Positions 17,633 through 25,606 of a DNA stretch of 64,000 bases are shown piece after piece; the first letter of the stretch is position 1; each line of letters begins with the position of its first letter. The position numbers and the translations under genes were made by a program. Origin of the DNA: Isoptericola sediminis. Its GTDB lineage: Bacteria > Actinomycetota > Actinomycetes > Actinomycetales > Cellulomonadaceae. The notes beneath the pieces were generated by a model. That model ran no database searches. It was not told the DNA's origin and saw only the letters and a list, made by a program, of their open reading frames with translations. The DNA is taken from NCBI RefSeq assembly GCF_013085345.1, contig NZ_JABFAJ010000022.1:20040-84039 (forward strand). The letters run 5' to 3'.

Positions 17633-19387
17633 TCAGGCCTGGTCGCGCAGCCGGATCTCGGCGACCTCGTCGCCGAACTCGGCCAGCAGCCGGTGCCTGT
17701 CCTCCCGGCGCTGCCGCTGCTCGTCCGGGTCCGGCACCGGGGCCGCGGCGAGCAGCCGCTTGGTGTACTCCTCGCGCGGTGAGCGCAGCACCTCGTCCCG
17801 GGTGCCCTTCTCCACGATGCGCCCCTCCTGCATCACGACCACCTGGTGGGCCAGGAGGTCGATGACGGCCAGGTCGTGGCTGACGAAGAGGCAGGCGAAC
17901 CCGAACTCGCGCTGCAGCGAGAGGAACATCTCCAGCACCGACGCCTGCACCGACACGTCCAGCGCCGACGTCGGCTCGTCCGCGACCATCAGCTCGGGCT
18001 CGAGCGTGAGGGCCCGGGCGATGGAGACGCGCTGACGCTGCCCGCCGGAGAGCTCGTGCGGGTACCGGTTGTAGTACGACCGCGGCAGCTCGACGGCGTC
18101 GAGCAGCTCCATGACGCGCTTCTCGCGGGACGCCGGGTCGCCGACCTTGTGCACCGCGAGGGGCTCGTTGATCGCCTCGCCCACGGGGAACCGCGGGTTG
18201 ATCGAGGCGGCCGGGTCCTGGAACACCACACCGATGCGCCGGCGCAGGTCCTTGAGCTGCTTCTTGCGCAGGGCGCCGAAGTCCTCCCCGAGGATGCGCA
18301 CCGAGCCCGAGCGCGCCGGGATGAGTCCGAGCGCGCACTTGGCGATCGTGGACTTGCCCGACCCGGACTCGCCGACCAGGCCGACGATCTCGCCCGCACC
18401 GACGGTGAAGGAGACGTCGTCGACGGCACGGAACGGCGGCTTGCCGAGCCGGTGGTACTCGATGACGAGCTGGTCCAGCTCCAGGGCGGGAGTGGACGTC
18501 TCGGCGTCCTCGGCCTCCGCGGACCGGGACAGCGCCTCGTCGTCCTGCCCCTTGCCCTCTCCGAGGTGCGGCACGGCCTTGAGCAGCCGCTTGGTGTAGT
18601 CGTGCTGCGGGTCGGTCAGCACCTGGTGGGCGCTGCCGGTCTCGACGAGGTCGCCCTTGTACATCACCGCGACACGGTCGGCCATGTCGGCGACCACGCC
18701 CATGTTGTGGGTGATGAGCAGGATGCCGGTGTCGAGCTTGTCCTTCAGCGACCGCAGCAGGTCGAGGATGTCGGCCTGCACGGTGACGTCGAGCGCCGTG
18801 GTCGGCTCGTCGGCGATGATCACCTTCGGGTCGCAGGAGATCGCCATCGCGATGACGACACGCTGCCGCTGCCCGCCCGAGAGCTCGTGCGGGTACTGCT
18901 TGAGCCGGCGCTCCGGTTCCGGGATGCCGACCATCTCGAGCAGCTCGGCCGCCCGAGCCATCGCCTGCTTGCCGAAGGCGATGCCGTGCAGCTGCAGCGC
19001 CTCGGTGAGCTGGTCACCGATCGTCAGCACAGGGTTCAGCGCCGTCATCGGCTCCTGGAACACCATGGCGATGTCGTTGCCGCGCATCTTGCGCAGACCC
19101 GCCTGGTCCAGGTCGCCGACGACCTGGTCGCCGACCTGGACACGGCCGGAGACCCGGGCGTTGCCCGGCAGCAGCCCGAGCGCCGTCGTCGACGTCACGG
19201 ACTTGCCGGACCCGGACTCGCCGACGAGCGCCACGACCTCGCCGGGGTGCACCTCCAGGGAGATGCCCTTGACGGCGTGGACGTCGCCGAACTCGGTGCC
19301 GAAGGTGACCTCGAGGTCGGTGAAGGACAGCACCGCTTCGCCGGGGATGGTGGCGTCCGGTGCGGAGGAGAGGTCGAGGGTGGTCAT
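17633..19387 (-). CDS. Fused DppD-DppF-type ABC transporter ATPase (second importer)
   Basis: This 584-residue protein has two nucleotide-binding domains: GESGSGKS at about residue 60 with LSGGQRQRVVIA, then GESGSGKS with LSGGQRQRVSIA in the second half. The ATG at 19387 overlaps the preceding permease stop by one base (TGATG). Walker B in both halves reads ADEPT. It energises the permeases at 19387-20295 and 20341-21858. The exporter permease gene begins 8 bp after its stop. Confidence 0.93.
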   Translation of the reverse strand: MTTLDLSSAPDATIPGEAVLSFTDLEVTFGTEFGDVHAVKGISLEVHPGEVVALVGESGSGKSVTSTTALGLLPGNARVSGRVQVGDQVVGDLDQAGLRKMRGNDIAMVFQEPMTALNPVLTIGDQLTEALQLHGIAFGKQAMARAAELLEMVGIPEPERRLKQYPHELSGGQRQRVVIAMAISCDPKVIIADEPTTALDVTVQADILDLLRSLKDKLDTGILLITHNMGVVADMADRVAVMYKGDLVETGSAHQVLTDPQHDYTKRLLKAVPHLGEGKGQDDEALSRSAEAEDAETSTPALELDQLVIEYHRLGKPPFRAVDDVSFTVGAGEIVGLVGESGSGKSTIAKCALGLIPARSGSVRILGEDFGALRKKQLKDLRRRIGVVFQDPAASINPRFPVGEAINEPLAVHKVGDPASREKRVMELLDAVELPRSYYNRYPHELSGGQRQRVSIARALTLEPELMVADEPTSALDVSVQASVLEMFLSLQREFGFACLFVSHDLAVIDLLAHQVVVMQEGRIVEKGTRDEVLRSPREEYTKRLLAAAPVPDPDEQRQRREDRHRLLAEFGDEVAEIRLRDQA

Positions 19388-20295
19388 CAGGCCTTGGTCC
19401 TGTTCTGGCGGGGGTCGAACGCGTCGCGCAGACCGTCGCCGATGAAGTTCACGCTCAGGGCGATGGCGAGGATCATCAGTCCCGGCCACCAGAAGAGCCA
19501 CGGACGCGTCGTGAACGCCGTCTGGTACTCCGAGATGAGGAGACCCAGGGAGGTGTCCGGTGCCTGCACGCCGTACCCGAGGAAGCTGAGCGCCGTCTCG
19601 AGCAGGATCGCCGCGGAGATCGTCAGCGTCGCCGAGACGATGATCGTCCCGATGGCGTTCGGCAGGATGTGCTTGAAGATCGTCCGGCTGCTGCTCGTGC
19701 CGACGGCGTAGGCCGCCACCACGAACTCGCGCTCGCGCAGGGAGAGCACCTCGCCGCGCACGAGCCGGGCGAGCCCGGTCCAGGTGACGACGCCGAGCAT
19801 GAGCGTCAGGCCCCAGATGCCCCAGGAGCTGGCCATCTTGCCCAGCACGGCGGCGAGCACCAGCAGCGGGATGACGAGCAGCAGGTCGGTCATGCGCATG
19901 AGCACCGACTCGATCCACCCGCGGAAGTACCCGGCCAGGGCGCCGATGATCGTGCCCAGGACGGTCGAGATGATCCCGACGCCGAAGGCGATGATCAGCG
20001 ACTTCTGCGTGCCCAGCATGACGAGGGCGAAGTAGTCCTTGCCGCCCGTGTCCTGGCCGAACGGGTGCGTCCACGTCGGGGAGCCGTCGCCGATCTTCGG
20101 GTACTGCAGCTCGGGCACCTTGTCCCACCAGCCCGGCAGGGGGCCGATGCCGATGGACGTGAACGCGACGAGGATCACGAGCGCCATGACCACCATCGAG
20201 ATGATGGCGCCCTTGTGGCGGAAGAACCGCATCCGCACGAGCTGGCCCTGGCTGTAGGACTTCTCCTCGGCCGGCGGATTCTGGAGATCAGTCAT
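19387..20295 (-). CDS. DppC/OppC-type permease (second importer)
   Basis: This 302-residue permease starts with ATG at 20295. It has one N-terminal helix after a short polar start, then a region with HPFGQDTGGKDYFALVM, a typical DppC motif where the family carries GTD.xGRD, followed by five helices and the end FDPRQNRTKA. It is 45 bp from the upstream permease and joined by a one-base overlap to the ATPase gene. Confidence 0.93.
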   Translation of the reverse strand: MTDLQNPPAEEKSYSQGQLVRMRFFRHKGAIISMVVMALVILVAFTSIGIGPLPGWWDKVPELQYPKIGDGSPTWTHPFGQDTGGKDYFALVMLGTQKSLIIAFGVGIISTVLGTIIGALAGYFRGWIESVLMRMTDLLLVIPLLVLAAVLGKMASSWGIWGLTLMLGVVTWTGLARLVRGEVLSLREREFVVAAYAVGTSSSRTIFKHILPNAIGTIIVSATLTISAAILLETALSFLGYGVQAPDTSLGLLISEYQTAFTTRPWLFWWPGLMILAIALSVNFIGDGLRDAFDPRQNRTKA

Positions 20296-20340
20296 GGTGC
20301 GCTCCGCGGGTGTGGTGCGTACGGGGTCCGGTCATGGGTC

Positions 20341-21858
20341 TCACCGCCGGATCCGTGGGTCGAGGTAGGCGTAGGCGATGTCGGCGAGCATGTTCATCAG
20401 CACCGCCGCGGTGCCCGTCACCAGGAAGAACGCCATCACCGGGTCGGGGTCGACCCGGTCCAGCCCCTCCTGGAACATGGCACCCATGCCCCGCCAGCCG
20501 AAGACGCGCTCGGTGATGATCGCCCCGCCGATGAGGCCCGCGAAGTCGAAGGCCACGATCGTCGTGATGGGGATCAGCGCGTTGCGGAAGGCGTGCTTGG
20601 TGATGACCGCCCGCTCGGACAGCCCCTTGGAGCGCGCCGTGCGCACGTAGTCCTGGTTCATCACCTCGAGCATCGAGGACCGCGTGTAGCGCGAGTACGA
20701 GGCGACCGAGACCAGGGTCAGCACGATCGTGGGCAGGATGAGCTGCAGCCCCGAGTCGAGCACCGACTCCCAGAAGTCGCCGGTGAAGTTCGGCGTCTGC
20801 GAGCCGATCGTCGAGATCGGCCGCGACTTGAGCTGCAGGAACCCGGCCCAGTGCGCCACGAGGATGTCGAACACGATCACGCCGGACGTGATGATCCCGG
20901 TGACCGCGGAGATGAACATCGCCTGCTTGCGGGCGTACCCGCCCCAGGCGGCGCCGATCCCGATCGAGACGACGATCGCCAGCACGAACAGGCCGACGAG
21001 CTGCAGCCATGTCGGGTCGAGCAGCACCCCGCTGAAGAGCAGGTAGCTCAGCGTCCCGACGACGGCGGTCGTCAGCGCCGCGTACAGCACCCGGCGGTTG
21101 CCCAGCCCGGCGACGAGCGCCGTGACCAGGACGGCGGCGCCCAGCGAGGTCAGCAGCACCATGCCGAGACCGAAGAACGGGTCGCGGTACCAGTTCAGGA
21201 CGTTGAGCACGTAGAGCAGCACGGCGACGAAGGTGAACGTGGCCGCGCCGGTGTAGAGGCGGCGGCGCCAGGGGCCGCCGAGCACCGCGGGGATGACCAC
21301 CGCGGCCACCAGGGCGAAGCCGAGGATCATCGGTGGTTCCATGTCGCCGCTGGCGATCCAGTCGTTGAAGCGGATCGCGCCGTACTCCTTGAGGAGCACC
21401 GCCGCCCAGAACACGGGCAGCGAGAAGAAGAGGAAGGCGAGGAAGGTGACGCTGTAGTCGAAGCCGGCGTACTGCCGGATCGCCGAGACGATGCCCGCGG
21501 CGATGCCGACGACGATCGCCAGCAGCGTGGCGAGCGTGACGAGCCGCAGCGTCGAGCCGGCGGCCTGTGCGGTGATGTCGAGGACGTTGGCGCCGTTGAC
21601 TGTCGTCCCCAGGTCGCAGCTGCCGGTGAAGCAGCCGCCCACGCCGGACAGCCACTCCAGGTACCGCTCGTACCAGGGCTGGTCGAGCCCCATCTGCTCG
21701 ATGCGCAGGGCCATGAGGCTCTCGCGGTTCTCGGCGTTGGACTCGCGCAGATCTTTCAGGGGGTCGCCCGCGTTGATCGTCAGCACGAAGATGAGCAGCG
21801 AGGCCGCCCACAGCACGAGGAACGAGATCCCCAGGCGTCGAAGGATGAACTTGAGCAC
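20341..21858 (-). CDS. Enlarged DppB/OppB-type permease with an internal membrane insertion
   Basis: At 505 residues this protein is about 190 longer than a usual DppB (about 310). The N-terminal part (FILRRLGISFLVLW) and the C-terminal part (EAA loop ARSKGLSERAVITKHAFRNAL, end LDPRIRR) are standard. Between them, roughly residues 150-320, lies an insertion with about six hydrophobic helices and a short Arg-rich loop (GGPWRRRLY). The GTG at 21858 is supported by AAAGGGG six bases upstream; the frame extends further upstream only through a hairpin. The reading frame is unbroken, so this is an insertion and not an assembly artefact. Confidence 0.88.
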   Translation of the reverse strand: MLKFILRRLGISFLVLWAASLLIFVLTINAGDPLKDLRESNAENRESLMALRIEQMGLDQPWYERYLEWLSGVGGCFTGSCDLGTTVNGANVLDITAQAAGSTLRLVTLATLLAIVVGIAAGIVSAIRQYAGFDYSVTFLAFLFFSLPVFWAAVLLKEYGAIRFNDWIASGDMEPPMILGFALVAAVVIPAVLGGPWRRRLYTGAATFTFVAVLLYVLNVLNWYRDPFFGLGMVLLTSLGAAVLVTALVAGLGNRRVLYAALTTAVVGTLSYLLFSGVLLDPTWLQLVGLFVLAIVVSIGIGAAWGGYARKQAMFISAVTGIITSGVIVFDILVAHWAGFLQLKSRPISTIGSQTPNFTGDFWESVLDSGLQLILPTIVLTLVSVASYSRYTRSSMLEVMNQDYVRTARSKGLSERAVITKHAFRNALIPITTIVAFDFAGLIGGAIITERVFGWRGMGAMFQEGLDRVDPDPVMAFFLVTGTAAVLMNMLADIAYAYLDPRIRR

Positions 21859-21885
21859 GTTGTGCCCCTTTACGGTCAAGGCAGG

Positions 21886-21922
21886 CGTGTGGGGGCAGGG
21901 AGGTCTTCCCTGCCCCCACACG
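21886..21922 (-). terminator. Hairpin between second binding-protein gene and its permease genes
   Basis: Perfect 16-bp arms (21886-21901 and 21907-21922) enclose a 5-base loop, 31 bp after the binding-protein stop. The position mirrors the hairpins of the first importer operon, which suggests the same attenuation logic. Confidence 0.65.
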
Positions 21923-21953
21923 TTGCCTGTCAGGCGGTCAGGACGTCAGGACG

Positions 21954-23795
21954 TCAGGAGGCGCGAGACCACTGCTCGGCGTTCCAGACGATCCCGTCCT
22001 GGGCCGCGGTGAAGCGGACGTTCTCCAGGTCGGCCGAGTGCGCGACGACACCCGGGTGAGCGAACAGCGGGATGCCGTACAGGGTGTCCCACAGCTCCTT
22101 CTCGATCACCTTGGTCTGCTCCAGGTGGACCGACTCGTCGACCGTCGAGGCCAGGGTCTCCCAGGCCTCGTCGACCGTCTCGTTCGAGTACCCGCCGAAG
22201 TTCTGCGGGCGGCCCGAGGCGTAGATGTTCTGGCCGGAGGCGATCTGGCCGGAACCGGCCCAGGCGAACAGGGCGATCTCCCAGTCACCGGTCTCCAGCG
22301 CACCACCGGCGGCGAAGAACTCCGGGTCACCGGCGTCCACGATGTCGAAGCCCACCTGGTCGCAGGACGACTTGATGGCGGCGACCTCGTCGGAACGACG
22401 CGGGTTCGGCGCGGAGTAACCGATGCGGATCTCGGTGCCCTCCTCGAGACCGGCCTCCTCGAACTTCTCGGTGGCCATCTCCAGGTCGACCTCGTCGTAG
22501 CGGCCGTCGTAGGACTCGGCCGTGACCTCGTCGTACTTCTCGGTCTGGTACGGGAAGACCTCGCGGGCGTTCATGACGACGGCGTTCTCGTCGACCGGCG
22601 CGATCAGGTCGTCGACGATCTTCTGACGCGGGACGCAGTAGGCGAAGGCCTCGCGGGCGGCCAGGTTGTCGGTGAAGACCGAGCTGTCACCGAAGTTGTA
22701 GTCCAGGTGCTCCCAGATCAGGGTCTGACCGGTGAGGACCTCGACGGACGAGCCGATCTGCTCGAGCTGCGGGATCGTGTCGACGGTGGCCTGCGGTTCG
22801 ATGACGTCGAGGTCACCGTTCTGCAGCGCCTGCACGTGGGTGTCCGCGGCCGCGAAGCGGAACGTGAGCTCCTTCGTCGCGGGCGGGGTGCCCCAGTAGT
22901 TCTCGTTGGCCGTCAGGGTGATGGACTGACCGGCGATCCAGCCGTCCTCCTTGAGCATGTACGGACCGGAGACCGGGACCATCGCCGGGTCGGGCAGCTC
23001 GCCCGGGGTCGAGGACAGCCAGCCGGTGTTCCAGAACTCGGCGGCCGGCTCGAGCACCGACATGTCGAGCTCCTCGATGGCGGTGACGAGCTCCTCGACG
23101 GAGACGCCGGCCTCCTCGGCCACGATGTGGGCCGGGAAGGCGCTCGAGACGTTGAGCTGCCAGTCGGCGTAGACGCGCTCGTAGTCGTACTGGAACGACT
23201 TGGCGTCCGCCGAGTCCGCCTGGGGGCCCTCGGGGACGTAGTCGCCCAGGGTCAGGCCGGAGACGTGGTTGAACAGCGGCTCCTCCGAGGCGTCCTCGGT
23301 GACCGCGCCGTCGGCGGTGATCGCCTGGGTGGCCCAGTCGAGCAGGTAGTCGGCGTAGGTGATCGGGGTGCCGTCGGACCACACGGCGTCGTCCGCGAGG
23401 GTGTACTCCACCTGCAGCGGGTCCTCGGAGATGGCCTCGAACGTGCCGTACTCCTCGTCCTGGCAGATGGTGCCGTCGACGCCGAAGTACATGAAGCCGC
23501 CCATCATGCGGTCATTCACGACGGAGTTGTACGTCGAGTAGGTGTCCGGCAGCAGGCCGTTGTAGCCCGCCCACTGGACCTCGCCGGCGGAGTACTGGAT
23601 CTCGCCGTCCGCGGACTCGGTGACACCGGTGTCGACCTTGCAGGGGTCGCTGATCTCTTCGGTGTCGGCGGACTCCTCCGCCATCGACTCCTCGGTCTCC
23701 GGCTGGTCGTCCGCTGCCGGGCTGGAGCAGGCCGACAGCAGGAGTGCGCCGGTGGCGACGGCCGCGACGGCCGCGCTTGCACGCCTGATCTTCAC
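21954..23795 (-). CDS. Lipoprotein substrate-binding protein, SBP_bac_5 family (second importer)
   Basis: This solute-binding lipoprotein has about 613 residues. An ATG lies at 23810, but its next two codons (AGGAGG) look like a Shine-Dalgarno sequence placed 6 bases before the GTG at 23795, so I take the GTG. The signal peptide ends in lipobox LLSAC and is followed by an acidic Glu/Asp/Thr-rich linker. The body fits the peptide-type binding proteins (VWSDGTPITYADYLLDW). It heads an operon that continues through the permeases, the fused ATPase and the FtsX-type exporter. The ligand is unknown. Confidence 0.92.
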   Translation of the reverse strand: MKIRRASAAVAAVATGALLLSACSSPAADDQPETEESMAEESADTEEISDPCKVDTGVTESADGEIQYSAGEVQWAGYNGLLPDTYSTYNSVVNDRMMGGFMYFGVDGTICQDEEYGTFEAISEDPLQVEYTLADDAVWSDGTPITYADYLLDWATQAITADGAVTEDASEEPLFNHVSGLTLGDYVPEGPQADSADAKSFQYDYERVYADWQLNVSSAFPAHIVAEEAGVSVEELVTAIEELDMSVLEPAAEFWNTGWLSSTPGELPDPAMVPVSGPYMLKEDGWIAGQSITLTANENYWGTPPATKELTFRFAAADTHVQALQNGDLDVIEPQATVDTIPQLEQIGSSVEVLTGQTLIWEHLDYNFGDSSVFTDNLAAREAFAYCVPRQKIVDDLIAPVDENAVVMNAREVFPYQTEKYDEVTAESYDGRYDEVDLEMATEKFEEAGLEEGTEIRIGYSAPNPRRSDEVAAIKSSCDQVGFDIVDAGDPEFFAAGGALETGDWEIALFAWAGSGQIASGQNIYASGRPQNFGGYSNETVDEAWETLASTVDESVHLEQTKVIEKELWDTLYGIPLFAHPGVVAHSADLENVRFTAAQDGIVWNAEQWSRAS

Positions 23796-24052
23796 TGGGT
23801 TCCTCCTCATGGGAAGGGCCCCCCGCCAGGCGTGACCGACCGCTCGGGCTACGAGTGGCCAACCTCACCGCCGGAGGGTCCGTGGTGTTCGCCACACCGT
23901 ACCCAGCCGCCGGAAGGTGGAAATACCACTTCTCGGAATTCGCGGTGATCGTTATGGATCTGAGACTGCCAAGAATCACGGGCGACGAACGCGGCGGTTG
24001 CGCCGAAACCGCGAAGAAACACCGTTCAGATTCCATCACATATTCGTCCTAT

Positions 24053-24067
24053 TTCCATGTTATGGAA
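24053..24067. promoter_or_regulatory. Inverted repeat TTCCAT-GTT-ATGGAA
   Basis: A perfect 6-bp dyad with a 3-base centre lies upstream of the second importer operon. Its half-site also occurs in the longer palindrome before the MFS gene at 25562, with a different spacer. It is a candidate operator; which regulator binds it is unknown. Confidence 0.4.
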
Positions 24068-24202
24068 TGGCGATGATGGAGGGAATTGCGCCTGTCGAGC
24101 CGCTTTGACAGCGACGCCCTTCCGTGACCATACGGCCGATCCGCCGTCCTCGCCGGACGAGTCCCGCTGACCGGACACCGGCGTCCGGTGCGGGCCGAGG
24201 GT

Positions 24203-24220
24203 GCCCGCCCCGAGGCGGGC
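24203..24220 (-). terminator. Terminator after the TetR gene
   Basis: Perfect 7-bp GC arms (24203-24209 and 24214-24220) with a 4-base loop begin 4 bp after the stop of the TetR-family gene. Confidence 0.55.
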
Positions 24221-24224
24221 GAGG

Positions 24225-24749
24225 TCAGGCCCGCAGCCCGGCCACGAGGTGGCGCAGGCCGTAGTCGAAGGCCTGGTCGATGTCCCCGCCCATCCGGAAC
24301 GCTCCGGCGAGCTCCATCTGCAGGAACCCCGTGGCCCACGCGGTGAACAACCGGGCCGCGTCGAGCGCGTGATCCTCACCGACGACGAGGGCGCACGCGT
24401 CCACGACGGGCCCCGCTGCGCGCCGCAGGACCTCCTGCGGGGCCGAGACGGCGAAGATCAGCCGGAACGCCTCGGGCCGTTCATGGGCGAAGGCGCGGTA
24501 GGCGACGGCGAGAGCCTCGAGCTCGGGTGCCGCTGCCTCGAGGCACCGGCCGAGCTCCTCGACGGACGCCCGGCTCACGGCGGCGACCAACGCCTCCCGG
24601 TCGTGGAACCGCTTGTAGAGCGACGGTGCGCGGACACCGACACGCGTGGCCACGGCCTGCATCGTGAGGCCCGCCGGCCCGGCGGACTCGAGGACCTCCT
24701 GCGCGGCGGCGACGACCTGTTCGTTCGTCGTGCGTCGGGGTGTCGGCAC
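24225..24749 (-). CDS. TetR/AcrR-family transcriptional regulator
   Basis: This repressor of 174 residues starts with GTG at 24749, preceded by AAGGAGG at ideal spacing. The N-terminal helix-turn-helix includes LTMQAVATRVGVRAPSLYKR, and the C-terminal half carries ligand-domain features of the WHG-type TetR subfamily (RLIFAVSAP, AWATGFLQMEL). It is divergent from the metallo-beta-lactamase-fold gene, with both promoters running over a repeated palindrome at 24762-24800. It therefore likely represses itself and that neighbour; the inducer is unknown. Confidence 0.9.
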   Translation of the reverse strand: MPTPRRTTNEQVVAAAQEVLESAGPAGLTMQAVATRVGVRAPSLYKRFHDREALVAAVSRASVEELGRCLEAAAPELEALAVAYRAFAHERPEAFRLIFAVSAPQEVLRRAAGPVVDACALVVGEDHALDAARLFTAWATGFLQMELAGAFRMGGDIDQAFDYGLRHLVAGLRA

Positions 24750-24761
24750 GTCCGCCTCCTT

Positions 24762-24800
24762 GGCTATTGACGTTAGCCATGATGGCTACGTACCGTAGCC
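24762..24800. promoter_or_regulatory. Twin palindromic TetR operator over divergent promoters
   Basis: Two copies of GGCTA-n7-TAGCC (24762-24778 and 24784-24800) lie 22 bp apart, two helical turns, as for dual TetR-type operators. The candidate -35 TTGACG (24767) and -10 TACCGT (24791) of the rightward promoter fall inside them, and a leftward TTGACA lies just beyond at 24800-24805. Confidence 0.7.
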
Positions 24801-24823
24801 TTGTCAATCGAGAGAGGTCCGCC

Positions 24824-25531
24824 ATGAAGATCGCACCGCACCTGCACCGCCTGGGCAACGACATCGTCGCCTCCTACCTCGTCGACCTGCCGGAGGGGAT
24901 CACGCTCGTGGACGCCGGGCTGCCCGGCCACTGGCGCGACCTGCACCGCGAGCTGGACGCGATCGGCCGCCCGCTCTCCGACGTCCGCGGCGTCGTGCTC
25001 ACGCACGGCGACTCCGACCACATCGGCTTCGCCGAACGTCTGCGCCGCGAGGCCGGGGTCCCGGTCCTGGTCCACGAGGCCGATGCACACCGGGTGCGCA
25101 CCGGGGAGAAGCCGAAGGTCTCGATGGGTCCCGCACGGTTCGGCCCGATGGTCGGCTTCCTGGCCTACAGCCTGTCCAAGAACGGGCTGCGGACCCGGTA
25201 CGTGCAGGACGTCGTGACGGTCACCGACGGCGAGACGCTCGACCTGCCGGGCCGCCCGGTCGTCGTCGGGCTGCCCGGGCACTCCCCCGGCAGCATCGCG
25301 GTGCACGTGCCGGCCGTGGACGCCGTGTTCGTCGGCGACGCACTCACCACCCGCCACGTGCTCACCGGGCGCGAGGGCGCCCAGCCCGCCCCCTTCACGG
25401 ACGACCCGGCAGCGGCCCTGGCCTCCCTGGAACGACTGGCGGGGATCGAGGCGTCCTGGGTCCTGCCCGGGCACGGCACTCCGTGGCACGGGTCCCCGGG
25501 CGACATCGCCGCCGCGGTGCGGGCCGCCTGA
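24824..25531 (+). CDS. Metallo-beta-lactamase-fold hydrolase with altered metal motif
   Basis: This protein of 235 residues starts with ATG at 24824 behind AGAGAGG. The fold is clear from LTHGDSDHIG near residue 65, the His of GLPGHSPGS, the Asp of VFVGDAL and the His of LPGHGTP. The canonical HxHxDH motif reads HGDSDH, so the second metal-binding His is replaced by Asp; this variant occurs in other actinomycete members of the superfamily. It is divergent from and probably repressed by the neighbouring TetR protein. Candidate substrates are lactones, thioesters or glutathione-like adducts, but none can be chosen from sequence. Confidence 0.85.
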   Translation: MKIAPHLHRLGNDIVASYLVDLPEGITLVDAGLPGHWRDLHRELDAIGRPLSDVRGVVLTHGDSDHIGFAERLRREAGVPVLVHEADAHRVRTGEKPKVSMGPARFGPMVGFLAYSLSKNGLRTRYVQDVVTVTDGETLDLPGRPVVVGLPGHSPGSIAVHVPAVDAVFVGDALTTRHVLTGREGAQPAPFTDDPAAALASLERLAGIEASWVLPGHGTPWHGSPGDIAAAVRAA

Positions 25532-25561
25532 GGCACTCTCCGGCCCGGAACGCTGCTGATA

Positions 25562-25591
25562 TCGTCATTCCATCAATCCATGGAATGACGA
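25562..25591. promoter_or_regulatory. 12-bp inverted repeat upstream of the MFS-ArsR operon
   Basis: Perfect 12-bp arms (25562-25573 and 25580-25591) with a 6-base centre lie just before the ribosome-binding site GAAGG of the MFS gene. Long imperfect or perfect dyads at the start of ArsR-controlled operons are usual operators, and the ArsR-type gene is the second gene of this operon. Confidence 0.6.
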
Positions 25592-25606
25592 AACGAAGGT
25601 TTGTCG

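Larger units (their letters stand above)
23796..24224. other. Promoter region of the second importer operon, AT-richer than its surroundings
   Basis: No gene is seen in these 429 bases. The middle (about 23920-24070) is noticeably less GC-rich than the rest of the window. It holds the inverted repeats GTGG-n5-CCAC (23917-23929) and TTCCAT-GTT-ATGGAA (24053-24067) and a further direct ATTCCATCA at 24030. A Shine-Dalgarno AGGAGG lies at the end next to the GTG at 23795. Promoter elements could not be assigned with certainty. Confidence 0.6.
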
